A stretch of DNA of 64,000 nt from Streptomyces sp. SCSIO 30461 (GTDB lineage Bacteria > Actinomycetota > Actinomycetes > Streptomycetales > Streptomycetaceae), in NCBI RefSeq assembly GCF_037023745.1, contig NZ_CP146101.1, forward strand, positions 1,488,001 to 1,552,000, read 5' to 3'. The notes below the pieces were generated by a model that was given only the letters and a program-made list of their open reading frames with translations, was not told where the DNA came from and ran no database searches. Position numbers and translations under genes: made by a program. Numbering within the stretch: position 1 is the first letter of the stretch; the number at the start of each line of letters is the position of its first letter. Positions 35,132 to 42,388 of the stretch are shown here, piece by piece.

Positions 35132-36247
35132 TTAGAGCCAGCCGTTGCGCTTCAGGGTGCGGTGAATGGTGAGACAGACTCCGACGATGCCGACGAGCAC
35201 CATCGGGTAGCCGTAGCGCCAGTGCAGCTCCGGCATGTGGTCGAAGTTCATCCCGTAGACACCGCACACGGCCGTCGGGACGGCGACGATCGCCGCCCAG
35301 GACGTGATCTTGCGCATGTCCTCGTTCTGCGCGACCGTCGCCTGTGCCAGATTCGCCTGGAGGATCGAGTTCAGCAGCTCGTCGAACCCGATGACCTGCT
35401 CCTGAACCCGGGCCAGGTGGTCGGCCACATCGCGGAAGTACTTCTGGATGTCGGGGTCCACCAGCCGCATCGGCCGCTCGCTCAGCAGCTGCATGGGGCG
35501 CAGCAGCGGGGTCACCGCGCGCTTGAACTCCAGCACCTCGCGCTTGAGCTGGTAGATGCGCCCGGTGTCGGTGCCCCGGGTGCTCCCCTTGGCGGGTGCC
35601 GAGAAGACATCGCTCTCGATCTCGTCGATGTCGACCTGGACCGCGTCCGCCACCGCGATGTACCCGTCCACGACGTGGTCGGCGATGGCGTGCAGCACCG
35701 CCGACGGGCCCTTGGCGAGCAGCTCGGGGTCGTCCTGGAGCCGGTGCCGCAGATTGCGCAGCGAACCCTGCCCGCCGTGCCGCACGGTGATGACGAAGTC
35801 GGGCCCGGTGAAGCACATCACCTCGCCGGTCTCCACGACCTCGCTGTTGGCGGTCAGCTCGGCGTGCTCCACGTAGTGGATGGTCTTGAACACGGTGAAG
35901 AGGGTGTCGTCGTACCGCTCCAGCTTGGGGCGCTGATGGGCGTGCACGGCGTCCTCGACGGCCAGCGGGTGGAGACCGAACACCGCGGCGATTCCCGCGA
36001 ACTCCTCCTCCGTCGGCTCGTGCAGCCCGATCCAGGCGAAGCCGCCGTCCTCGCGTACCCGCAGCATGGCCTGCTGCGGGGTGAGGCAGCTGCCGTCCTT
36101 CACCCGCTCGCCGTCACGGTAGACGGCGCAGTCCACGACGGCGCTGGAGGCGGATGGGTCGCGGGTGGTGTCGTAAGTGCTGTAGGCGCTGCTGGTCTTG
36201 CGCAGCGCGGGGCGGACCGCTTGACGCAGGTCGCGGATCATCGACAT
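35132..36247 (-). CDS. corA: CorA family Mg2+/Co2+ channel
   Basis: 371 residues. A large cytoplasmic funnel domain is followed by two C-terminal helices (about 308-330 and 343-362). The pore signature YGMNF ends the first helix. ATG 36247 follows GAAGGAG at good spacing; a further in-frame ATG lies 15 bases upstream. It forms pentameric magnesium channels. Third magnesium-related gene within 4 kb, after the DUF1003 and MgtE_N-CBS pair. Confidence 0.93.
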   Translation of the reverse strand: MSMIRDLRQAVRPALRKTSSAYSTYDTTRDPSASSAVVDCAVYRDGERVKDGSCLTPQQAMLRVREDGGFAWIGLHEPTEEEFAGIAAVFGLHPLAVEDAVHAHQRPKLERYDDTLFTVFKTIHYVEHAELTANSEVVETGEVMCFTGPDFVITVRHGGQGSLRNLRHRLQDDPELLAKGPSAVLHAIADHVVDGYIAVADAVQVDIDEIESDVFSAPAKGSTRGTDTGRIYQLKREVLEFKRAVTPLLRPMQLLSERPMRLVDPDIQKYFRDVADHLARVQEQVIGFDELLNSILQANLAQATVAQNEDMRKITSWAAIVAVPTAVCGVYGMNFDHMPELHWRYGYPMVLVGIVGVCLTIHRTLKRNGWL

Positions 36248-36726
36248 GGCAGGCTCCTTCACGGGAAGCCGCCGGTGCGTGACGTGGCACAGCCCGGAAT
36301 GGGGACGTTTTCTGGATACGTCCGCAAAGCGGGCGGCACCGCGGGACGCGATGACGGCGTTCGCTACAGACAGTCAGGCAAGGGCGATGTGCTCTTCCGA
36401 CGTGCGCGATGCCGTGGTGCGCGGCGCGAGAGTTCGACGGACCGGAGGGCTCAGTCGGCCCAGGGGTGCTGAAAGTCGGTCAGAAGACGAGGAAATGCGC
36501 GGAAGAGCGGTTGGTACTGCACGGTCGACTTCGATCCACCGCAGCCCCACCTCCTCCGGCCGGTCCCCCGTAGGGGATGACGTGTCGTCGGGAACGGTCG
36601 CTGATCTCCGGTCCTCGCGGAGGCGCCGTCACACACAGGTATTCCCGAACAGGCGGCCAAGCCTATCAGCCGACTGAGGGTCAATCTCTTCCTTTGCCCG
36701 TTCCCGATGAGATCTATGCTCGCGGG
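36248..36726. other. 479-base divergent intergenic region between corA and the SUFU-domain gene
   Basis: No gene supported. The leftward half is a potential long corA leader (up to several hundred bases), which would suit an ion-sensing element, but I could not match M-box (ykoK) or ydaO motifs in it. The right edge contains the promoter of the SUFU gene. Some G-rich tracts (GGAGGAGGTGGGG on the minus strand near 36545) resemble ribosome sites without a following ORF. Confidence 0.5.
36715..36720 (+). promoter_or_regulatory. -10 element of leaderless SUFU-domain gene
   Basis: TATGCT ends exactly 6 bases before ATG 36727; a TTTGCC hexamer about 16 bases further up could serve as -35. No ribosome site. 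Confidence 0.55.
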
Positions 36727-37320
36727 ATGGGAGAAATTCTTGCTCTGGTCGAGGCCCGTCTGCTCACCGCGTTCGGAGAGCCGGACGCGCGTGCCGCGGT
36801 GACGTTCCTCGGCACGGACCGGATCGAGGTGCTCCGCTTCATCGACGGGGGCGGCGGAGGCGTCGTCCGGTACGCCACGCTGGGCATGTCGGCGCAACCC
36901 ATGAACGACCCCAAGGACCTCCTCGCCGACCCGGTGAAGGGACCGCGCGCCGAGCTGCTGCTGTCGGTGCGGGGTGGGCTCGCCGACACCGACAAGGTGC
37001 TGCGGCCGCTTGCCGTGCTGGCCTCGTCGCCGCAGGTGGAAGGGGTGATCATGGCTCCGGGGAATTCCCTGGACGTCGGTGAGCCGCTCTGGCCGAACGC
37101 CTCGTTCAGTTCCGTGCTGGTCGCCGAGCCCGGAGGTCTGGTCGATGACCTGGAGCTGCCGGAGCCGATGGAGCCGGTGCGCTTCCTGCCGCTGCTGCCG
37201 ATGACGCCGAACGAGGCGGCCTGGAAGCGGGTGCACGGGGCGGCCGCACTCCAGGAGCGGTGGCTGAAGCACGGCACGGATCTGCGGGACCCGCTGCGCG
37301 GACCGGTTTCGCTGACATGA
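36727..37320 (+). CDS. Suppressor-of-fused (SUFU) domain protein
   Basis: 197 residues: VEARLLTAFGEPDARAAVTF, VVRYATLGMSAQPM, RAELLLSVRGGL, and the close FLPLLPMTPNEAAWKRVHG match the bacterial SUFU-like domain (the GMS and PLLPMT..E pattern). In bacteria such proteins often act as immunity-like or partner proteins; no toxin gene is adjacent here. ATG 36727 is supported by the leaderless promoter. Conserved in Streptomyces as a single gene, so a housekeeping role is equally likely. Confidence 0.8.
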   Translation: MGEILALVEARLLTAFGEPDARAAVTFLGTDRIEVLRFIDGGGGGVVRYATLGMSAQPMNDPKDLLADPVKGPRAELLLSVRGGLADTDKVLRPLAVLASSPQVEGVIMAPGNSLDVGEPLWPNASFSSVLVAEPGGLVDDLELPEPMEPVRFLPLLPMTPNEAAWKRVHGAAALQERWLKHGTDLRDPLRGPVSLT

Positions 37321-37521
37321 CGTCAGTCCTGGTGGAGCGGTCCATCCCAGGCGCGGGGTTCGGCCCGCTCCGTGCCGAGCGGGAGCCGTGAACGCGAGGC
37401 TGGGAGCGGTGAATCGTTGCATTGCGCATCTGGCTCTTGATGGTGAACCAGGGTGAAACCGTCGAACCGGACGGGTGATCGTCCTTGACGTGACGCCGGA
37501 CGGGTAGGACCGTTGAGCGCT

Positions 37522-38160
37522 ATGAGGGGCGAACCCAGTTGCCCGAAGTGCGGTGGCCGGGTCAGGGCGCCCGGTCTCTTCGCCGATACGTGGCAGTGCG
37601 ACGTGCATGGTGCCGTGCAGCCGCTGCAACCGGTGATCCCGCCCAGTGTCGAAGCCCTCACCGTCGTCGTGGCCCGGGCCAAGGTGCCGGTGTGGATGCC
37701 CTGGCCACTGCCGGTCGGCTGGCTCTTCACCGGCGTCGCCTACGCGGGTGACGACCGCAGCGGAGGCCGCGCCGCCGCTGTCGCCTGCTCCGGTCCGGGA
37801 CCGCTGGGTGGTGTGGGCGAGCTGCTGCTGGTCGCGGAGGAGCTCGGCGTCGGTCTCGGTGCCCGGTTCGCGGGGATCGACGGACCTGACCCGGGCCCCC
37901 GTATGACCGTCGACAAGCCACCCCAGGCCAAGGTGCTCGCCGCGGGCCGGCCGACCCCGCTCTGGCAGGTCGACGGTGTGCCCGAGGACCGCGCGGTCTT
38001 CGCGGGCGAGGCACTGGGGCTGTGGCTGTGGGCCGTCGTCTGGCCCGAGTCGACCGGGCTGCTGATGTACGACGAGTTGATACTCACCGATCTGCGGGAC
38101 GCGGGCTCGGAGGTGGACCTGCTGCCGTGCGGGGCGCTGTCCCCGCGGCTCCTGCTGTAG
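37522..38160 (+). CDS. DUF6758 protein with N-terminal zinc ribbon
   Basis: 212 residues. The N terminus MRGEPSCPKCGGRVRAPG holds CX2C (Cys7, Cys10), followed by Cys26 and His29 in WQCDVHG, a likely zinc site. The rest is hydrophobic but soluble-looking (PVWMPWPLPVGWLFTGVA; ACSGPGPLGGVGELLLVAEE). It matches an actinobacterial family (DUF6758, from memory) of unknown role. ATG 37522 is preferred over TTG 37513; TTGACG about 50 bases upstream gives a consensus -35 with the start site near the ATG. Confidence 0.8.
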   Translation: MRGEPSCPKCGGRVRAPGLFADTWQCDVHGAVQPLQPVIPPSVEALTVVVARAKVPVWMPWPLPVGWLFTGVAYAGDDRSGGRAAAVACSGPGPLGGVGELLLVAEELGVGLGARFAGIDGPDPGPRMTVDKPPQAKVLAAGRPTPLWQVDGVPEDRAVFAGEALGLWLWAVVWPESTGLLMYDELILTDLRDAGSEVDLLPCGALSPRLLL

Positions 38161-38302
38161 CGGCTGCTGCGGCGGGCGTGCAGATGCAGGGGCGGTGGTG
38201 GTGTCGACTCGGGCGATCAGCGGTGCCGGATGCCGGCGGCCCCCGTCCGCCCTCGTCGGTCGCGGCCACCAGGGTGGTGCCCCGGGGGTGTAAGGCGCCC
38301 CG

Positions 38303-38308
38303 CTAGGA
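38303..38308 (+). promoter_or_regulatory. -10 element of the PHP-domain gene
   Basis: TAGGAT about 42 bases before GTG 38350; the leader then carries the GGAG ribosome site. Confidence 0.45.
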
Positions 38309-38349
38309 TGGAACGTCCCCTTCCGACCCGAGCTCTGGAGCCATGCGTC

Positions 38350-39246
38350 GTGCGTATCGATCTGCACACCCACTCCACGGCCTCGGACGGTACGGACACC
38401 CCGGCCGAGCTCGTCCGGAACGCCGTCGCCGCCGGACTCGACGTCGTCGCGCTGACCGATCACGACACTGTCGCCGGGCACGCCGAGGCCATCGCCGCGC
38501 TCGCCGGGCAGAGCGCACCGCTCACCTTCGTCCCCGGAGCGGAGCTCTCCTGCCGGACCGACGGGGTGGGCCTGCACCTGCTGGCCTATCTCTTCGACCC
38601 CGATGAGCCCGAGCTCGCGCGCGAGCGTGAGCTGGTCAGGGACGACCGGGTGCCGCGGGCCAAGGCCATGGTCGCCAAGCTCCAGGAGCTGGGTGTGCCG
38701 GTCACCTGGGAGCAGGTGGCCCGTATCGCCGGGCACAGCGACGAGGCGGCAGGCAGGAAGTCCGTCGGCCGCCCCCATATCGCCTCCGCGCTCGTCGAAC
38801 TGGGCGTCGTCCCGGACGTCTCCGCGGCCTTCACGCCCGACTGGCTGGCGAACGACGGGCGGGCCTACGTCGAGAAGCACGAGCTCGACCCCTTCGACGC
38901 CGTCCGCCTGGTCAAGGCCGCCGGGGGCGTGACGGTCTTCGCCCACCCACTGGCCGTCACCCGCGGTGAAGTGGTGCCCGAAGGCACCATTGCCCGGCTG
39001 GCGGAGGCGGGACTCGACGGCATAGAGGTCGACCACATGGACCACGACGAGCCGTCCCGTGCCCGGCTGCGCTCACTTGCCACCGAGCTCGGACTGCTCA
39101 CCACCGGGTCCAGCGACTACCACGGCAGCCGCAAGACCTGTCGGCTCGGGGACTACACGACCGACCCGGAGATCTACGGCGAGATCACTCGCCGCGCCAC
39201 CGGCGCCTTCCCTGTCCCGGGCACGGGCGGAACGCCCGCCCGCTGA
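38350..39246 (+). CDS. PHP-domain phosphoesterase (RNase AM/TrpH type)
   Basis: 298 residues. Metal-binding PHP motifs: RIDLHTHSTASDG (His6, His8, Asp13), ALTDHDT, GAELSC, VFAHPLA and the final TGSSDYHG. The insert between motifs fits the TrpH/YciV family, which hydrolyses 3',5'-nucleoside bisphosphates and trims the 5' ends of small RNAs. GTG 38350 is chosen with GGAG 10 bases upstream. Cytoplasmic; monocistronic. Confidence 0.88.
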   Translation: MRIDLHTHSTASDGTDTPAELVRNAVAAGLDVVALTDHDTVAGHAEAIAALAGQSAPLTFVPGAELSCRTDGVGLHLLAYLFDPDEPELARERELVRDDRVPRAKAMVAKLQELGVPVTWEQVARIAGHSDEAAGRKSVGRPHIASALVELGVVPDVSAAFTPDWLANDGRAYVEKHELDPFDAVRLVKAAGGVTVFAHPLAVTRGEVVPEGTIARLAEAGLDGIEVDHMDHDEPSRARLRSLATELGLLTTGSSDYHGSRKTCRLGDYTTDPEIYGEITRRATGAFPVPGTGGTPAR

Positions 39247-39324
39247 GCACCGGCGCCGGTCTCCGGCGTTCCTCCGCATCCCCACTGATACGCGCTGATC
39301 CGCGCCTGCCGCAGATCCGGTACG

Positions 39325-39349
39325 CCCCGGCACGTACGCCGTGCCGGGG
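39325..39349. terminator. Hairpin after the PHP-domain gene
   Basis: Perfect 10-bp arms CCCCGGCACG / CGTGCCGGGG with a 5-base loop, 80 bases before the marC start. Confidence 0.8.
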
Positions 39350-39430
39350 ACCGGCTCGGCACACCAAGCCGCGGGACATCACGCGTTCACCGCACCCAGC
39401 ACACCCACCACACCCCCGCAAGGCCTCACT

Positions 39431-40036
39431 GTGTTCGACCTCGCCGTCTTCGGCTCGCTCTTCCTCACCCTCTTCGTGATCATGGATCCCCCCGGGATCA
39501 CCCCGATCTTCCTCGCCCTCACCTCAGGCCGCGCCACCAAGGTGCAGCGCCGGATGGCCTGGCAGGCCGTGGTGGTGGCGTTCGGCGTGATCACCGTGTT
39601 CGGCATCCTGGGCCAGCAGATCCTCGGATACCTCCATGTCTCCGTGCCCGCCCTGATGATCGCGGGTGGCCTGCTCCTGCTGCTGATCGCGCTGGACCTG
39701 CTCACCGGCAAGACCGACGAGCCCAAGCAGACCAAGGACGTCAACGTCGCGCTCGTGCCCCTCGGGATGCCGCTGCTGGCCGGTCCTGGCGCCATCGTCT
39801 CGGTGATCCTCGCGGTGCAGAACGCCTCCGGGACCGGGGAGCAGGTGGCCGTCTGGGCGGCGATCGTCGCGATGCATGTCGTGCTGTGGGTGACGCTGCG
39901 CTACTCGCTGCTCATCATTCGGCTCATCAAGGACGGCGGGGTCGTCCTGGTGACGCGGCTCGCCGGAATGATGCTCTCGGCGATCGCCGTGCAGCAGATC
40001 ATCAACGGCATCACTCAGGTGATCCAGGGCTCTTAG
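39431..40036 (+). CDS. MarC family membrane protein
   Basis: 201 residues with about six transmembrane helices: LAVFGSLFLTLFVIMDPPG at the start (the MDPPG motif is typical), then the QAVVVAFGVITVFGILG, ALMIAGGLLLLLIALDLLTG, PLLAGPGAIVSVILAV, and C-terminal hydrophobic segments. GTG 39431 starts directly at the first helix. The transported compound is unknown; MarC is not needed for antibiotic resistance despite its name. Confidence 0.88.
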   Translation: MFDLAVFGSLFLTLFVIMDPPGITPIFLALTSGRATKVQRRMAWQAVVVAFGVITVFGILGQQILGYLHVSVPALMIAGGLLLLLIALDLLTGKTDEPKQTKDVNVALVPLGMPLLAGPGAIVSVILAVQNASGTGEQVAVWAAIVAMHVVLWVTLRYSLLIIRLIKDGGVVLVTRLAGMMLSAIAVQQIINGITQVIQGS

Positions 40037-40064
40037 GCCGTCCCGGCTGCCCGGAGCAGCACAA

Positions 40065-40096
40065 CGCCCCCGCACGGAGGTGTCCGTGCGGGGGCG
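40065..40096. terminator. Strong bidirectional hairpin after marC
   Basis: Perfect 14-bp arms CGCCCCCGCACGGA / TCCGTGCGGGGGCG with a 4-base loop GGTG, between marC and the convergent 50-residue gene. Confidence 0.93.
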
Positions 40097-40143
40097 ATTC
40101 TGCGTTCGGCCCACGGCCGGCGGCATCGGCGGCGCCGTGCGGA

Positions 40144-40296
40144 TTATGAGGCCGTGCACTCGGCCGGCCGGATGTAGATCCGCTGGCCGATCGCGGCGGC
40201 CTGGAGGACCATCCGGTTGACGGAGGCTGCATCGACAACGGTGCTGTCCACGGCCGTGCCGTCGACGTCGTCCAGTCGCATGATCTCGAAGCGCAT
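40144..40296 (-). CDS. 50-residue protein of unknown function
   Basis: Reads MRFEIMRLDDVDGTAVDSTV, then VDAASVNRMVLQAAAIGQRI and a short end YIRPAECTAS, stop TAA. ATG 40296 is preceded by AGAAGGGAGAAG, a good ribosome site. The composition is that of a folded, soluble mini-protein (beta strand, loop, helix). I recall near-identical ~50-residue proteins in other streptomycetes. It diverges from the NYN gene across an AT-rich promoter patch (40368-40407) and converges on marC. Confidence 0.8.
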   Translation of the reverse strand: MRFEIMRLDDVDGTAVDSTVVDAASVNRMVLQAAAIGQRIYIRPAECTAS

Positions 40297-40406
40297 AAAG
40301 AGCTTCTCCCTTCTGTCCGTCCCAGTTCCACCCTTGCCAACAGGAGCAGAGCCGCAAACATTCCCTACGCTAAAGAAAATTTTTGGATGACTAACTACTC
40401 ACCGGT

Positions 40407-41372
40407 ATGGCACCTCATCCGCATCACAATGAGACCCATGAGATCCATGAGGCCCGTATGAACGACATGAGCGCCGACGATGAGCTCCAGCTCCGCAGCA
40501 TCAGTGCCCGCATGGAGCGCACCAACGAGCTGCTCCAGCGCATGCTCGCCGAGGTCGCCAAGACCCCGTCCACCCATGCCATCTTCGTCGACGCCGGTTA
40601 CGTCCATGCTTCCGCCGGGTTGCTGGTCGCGGGCACCGAGGACCGGCGCTCCTTCGACCTGGACGCGGAAGGGCTGATCGAGGCCTTCATCGACAAGGCC
40701 CGGACGATCTTCGCGGACAGCCGGTTGCTGAGGGTCTACTGGTACGACGGCGCCAGGCGCCGCATCCACACCGCCGAGCAGCAGTCCATCGCCGAACTTC
40801 CCGACGTGAAGGTCCGACTGGGCAACCTGAACGCCAACAACCAGCAGAAGGGCGTGGACTCCCTCATCCGGAGCGACCTGGAGTCATTGGCGCGGCACCG
40901 GGCGATCAGCGACGCGGCACTCGTCGGCGGAGACGAGGACCTGGTCTCCGCGGTCGAGGCGGCCCAGGGATACGGCGCGCGCGTGCACCTCTGGGGCATC
41001 GAGGCGGCCGAAGGCCGCAACCAGGCGGAGCCGCTGCTGTGGGAGGTCGACAGCCGGCGCACCTTCGACCTCGACTTCTGCCGCCCCTATGTGACCCGTC
41101 GACCGGTCACCACATACGAGGACGACACCCCCACCCCGTCCCGCGACGACGTGCGCTTCGTCGGTGCCCAGATAGCCGCCACCTGGCTCGCCGAGCGCGG
41201 CCGGGCGACGCTTCTGGAACTGCTTCCCGGGCACCCCTACCTGCCGGGTCCTGTGGACCAGGACCTGCTCGTAGAGGCCGAGAAACGGCTCCAGCACTCA
41301 CTGCGCGGCCACGCCCACCTCAGGCGGGCCCTGCGGGACGGGTTCTGGCAACACCTCCAGAGCCAGCTCTGA
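40407..41372 (+). CDS. NYN-domain protein (LabA/DUF88-like putative RNase)
   Basis: 321 residues. FVDAGYVHASAG supplies the first acidic residue, RVYWYDGARRR the strand after it, and NQQKGVDSLIRSDLESLA with ALVGGDEDLVSAVEAAQGYG completes the NYN active site (Asp residues). The C-terminal 90 residues (LLPGHPYLPGPVDQDLLVEA) form an extra helical domain. ATG 40407 may be preceded in use by ATG 40458 or 40467, which lack the His-rich first residues. Likely an RNA-processing nuclease. Confidence 0.85.
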   Translation: MAPHPHHNETHEIHEARMNDMSADDELQLRSISARMERTNELLQRMLAEVAKTPSTHAIFVDAGYVHASAGLLVAGTEDRRSFDLDAEGLIEAFIDKARTIFADSRLLRVYWYDGARRRIHTAEQQSIAELPDVKVRLGNLNANNQQKGVDSLIRSDLESLARHRAISDAALVGGDEDLVSAVEAAQGYGARVHLWGIEAAEGRNQAEPLLWEVDSRRTFDLDFCRPYVTRRPVTTYEDDTPTPSRDDVRFVGAQIAATWLAERGRATLLELLPGHPYLPGPVDQDLLVEAEKRLQHSLRGHAHLRRALRDGFWQHLQSQL

Positions 41373-41464
41373 CGTCAGAGCCCGCCAGCCTCATCGGGTT
41401 CGTCGGGGCCTGGTCGGGCTGGTCCGGCTCCGGGGCGGGCTCAGGGCTCGTCGGGCCTTGAGCC

Positions 41465-42307
41465 TCAGTGCTCGTGCCAGAACCGCGCCAGAGCCGCGGC
41501 CGTCTCGGCGGGACGGTCGGTGTTCGGTGAGTGCTCGGCGCCCTCGACGACCGTGCGCCGCGCGCCGAGCCGTACCGCCATCTCGTCCAGCAGGGGCACA
41601 GGCCACGTGTCGTCGTGCTCACCGGAGACCACGTGCTTCGGCAGCGGCAAGGCGGCCAGATCGTCCACCCGGTCCGGCTCGACGGTCAGCTGATGGCCTG
41701 TGGCGAGCAGTTGGTACGGGTTGTGGCGTAGCCAGCGGTGCCGCAGATCCTCGCGGTCCCCGTTGAGCGCCGCCTCCTCCGGGGTGTCCATGGCCCGCAT
41801 GGCATCCCAGATCTCGGCCATGGTCATGGCCGAGATGGCCTCGCTCAGCAGTTTCACCTTGTCACGCTGTTCGGCGGCGATCCGGGCCGGACCGGACGAG
41901 ACCAGGGTCAGTGTGAGGAACGGCCGCGCGTCGCTGAGGACCGCGGCACGGGAGATCTGGCCGCCCAGCGAGTGGCCGACCAGATGGACCGGGCCGCCGA
42001 CTGCCGCCGCCTGCGCCAGCACGTCCCGGGCCAGCTCGTCCTGGGCGTACGCCTCCTGGGACTGCGGTCCCTCGCTCTCGTACTGGCCACGGCCGTCGAC
42101 TGCGATCGCGCGGTATCCGGCGGCGGTGAGCGGCTCCAGCATGGCGATGAAGTCCTCCTTGCTCCCGGTGTACCCGGGCAGGAGGAGCGCGGTGCCCCGG
42201 GGCGCGCCATCCGGCTGGGCGTCCAGCACGGCGAAACTGCCGCGCGAGGTCTCCAGCACGCGGGACCGGGCGCAGACGGGGGGCACGAAGGTGGGCGGAC
42301 GGCTCAT
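41465..42307 (-). CDS. Alpha/beta hydrolase
   Basis: 280 residues. Nucleophile Ser113 in GHSLGG, acid in VSGEHDDTW, and His in VEGAEHSPN form the triad; LLPGYTGSKEDF provides the oxyanion loop. Cytoplasmic, no signal. Substrate unknown; could be an esterase or a lysophospholipase-type enzyme. It lies downstream of the DEAD-box helicase on the same strand but behind a strong terminator. Confidence 0.85.
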   Translation of the reverse strand: MSRPPTFVPPVCARSRVLETSRGSFAVLDAQPDGAPRGTALLLPGYTGSKEDFIAMLEPLTAAGYRAIAVDGRGQYESEGPQSQEAYAQDELARDVLAQAAAVGGPVHLVGHSLGGQISRAAVLSDARPFLTLTLVSSGPARIAAEQRDKVKLLSEAISAMTMAEIWDAMRAMDTPEEAALNGDREDLRHRWLRHNPYQLLATGHQLTVEPDRVDDLAALPLPKHVVSGEHDDTWPVPLLDEMAVRLGARRTVVEGAEHSPNTDRPAETAAALARFWHEH

Positions 42308-42330
42308 ACAACGAGGTTACCGAGCAGTTG

Positions 42331-42365
42331 GGAAGAGCCCGTACCCAGGGGGTACGGGCTCTTCC
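42331..42365. terminator. Strong hairpin after the DEAD-box helicase
   Basis: Perfect 16-bp arms GGAAGAGCCCGTACCC / GGGTACGGGCTCTTCC with a 3-base loop; leftward transcripts of the helicase would stop here, 24 bases after its stop codon. Confidence 0.93.
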
Positions 42366-42388
42366 GGACGTACTCGAGCGGACGGGAC

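Noticed and set aside
36248..36726. M-box or ydaO riboswitch before corA
   Set aside because: The conserved core sequences of these classes are not found on the minus strand; kept only as an open question.
36451..39045. 864-codon minus-strand ORF
   Set aside because: Antisense to SUFU, DUF6758 and PHP genes; no domain, many rare residue runs. Shadow ORF.
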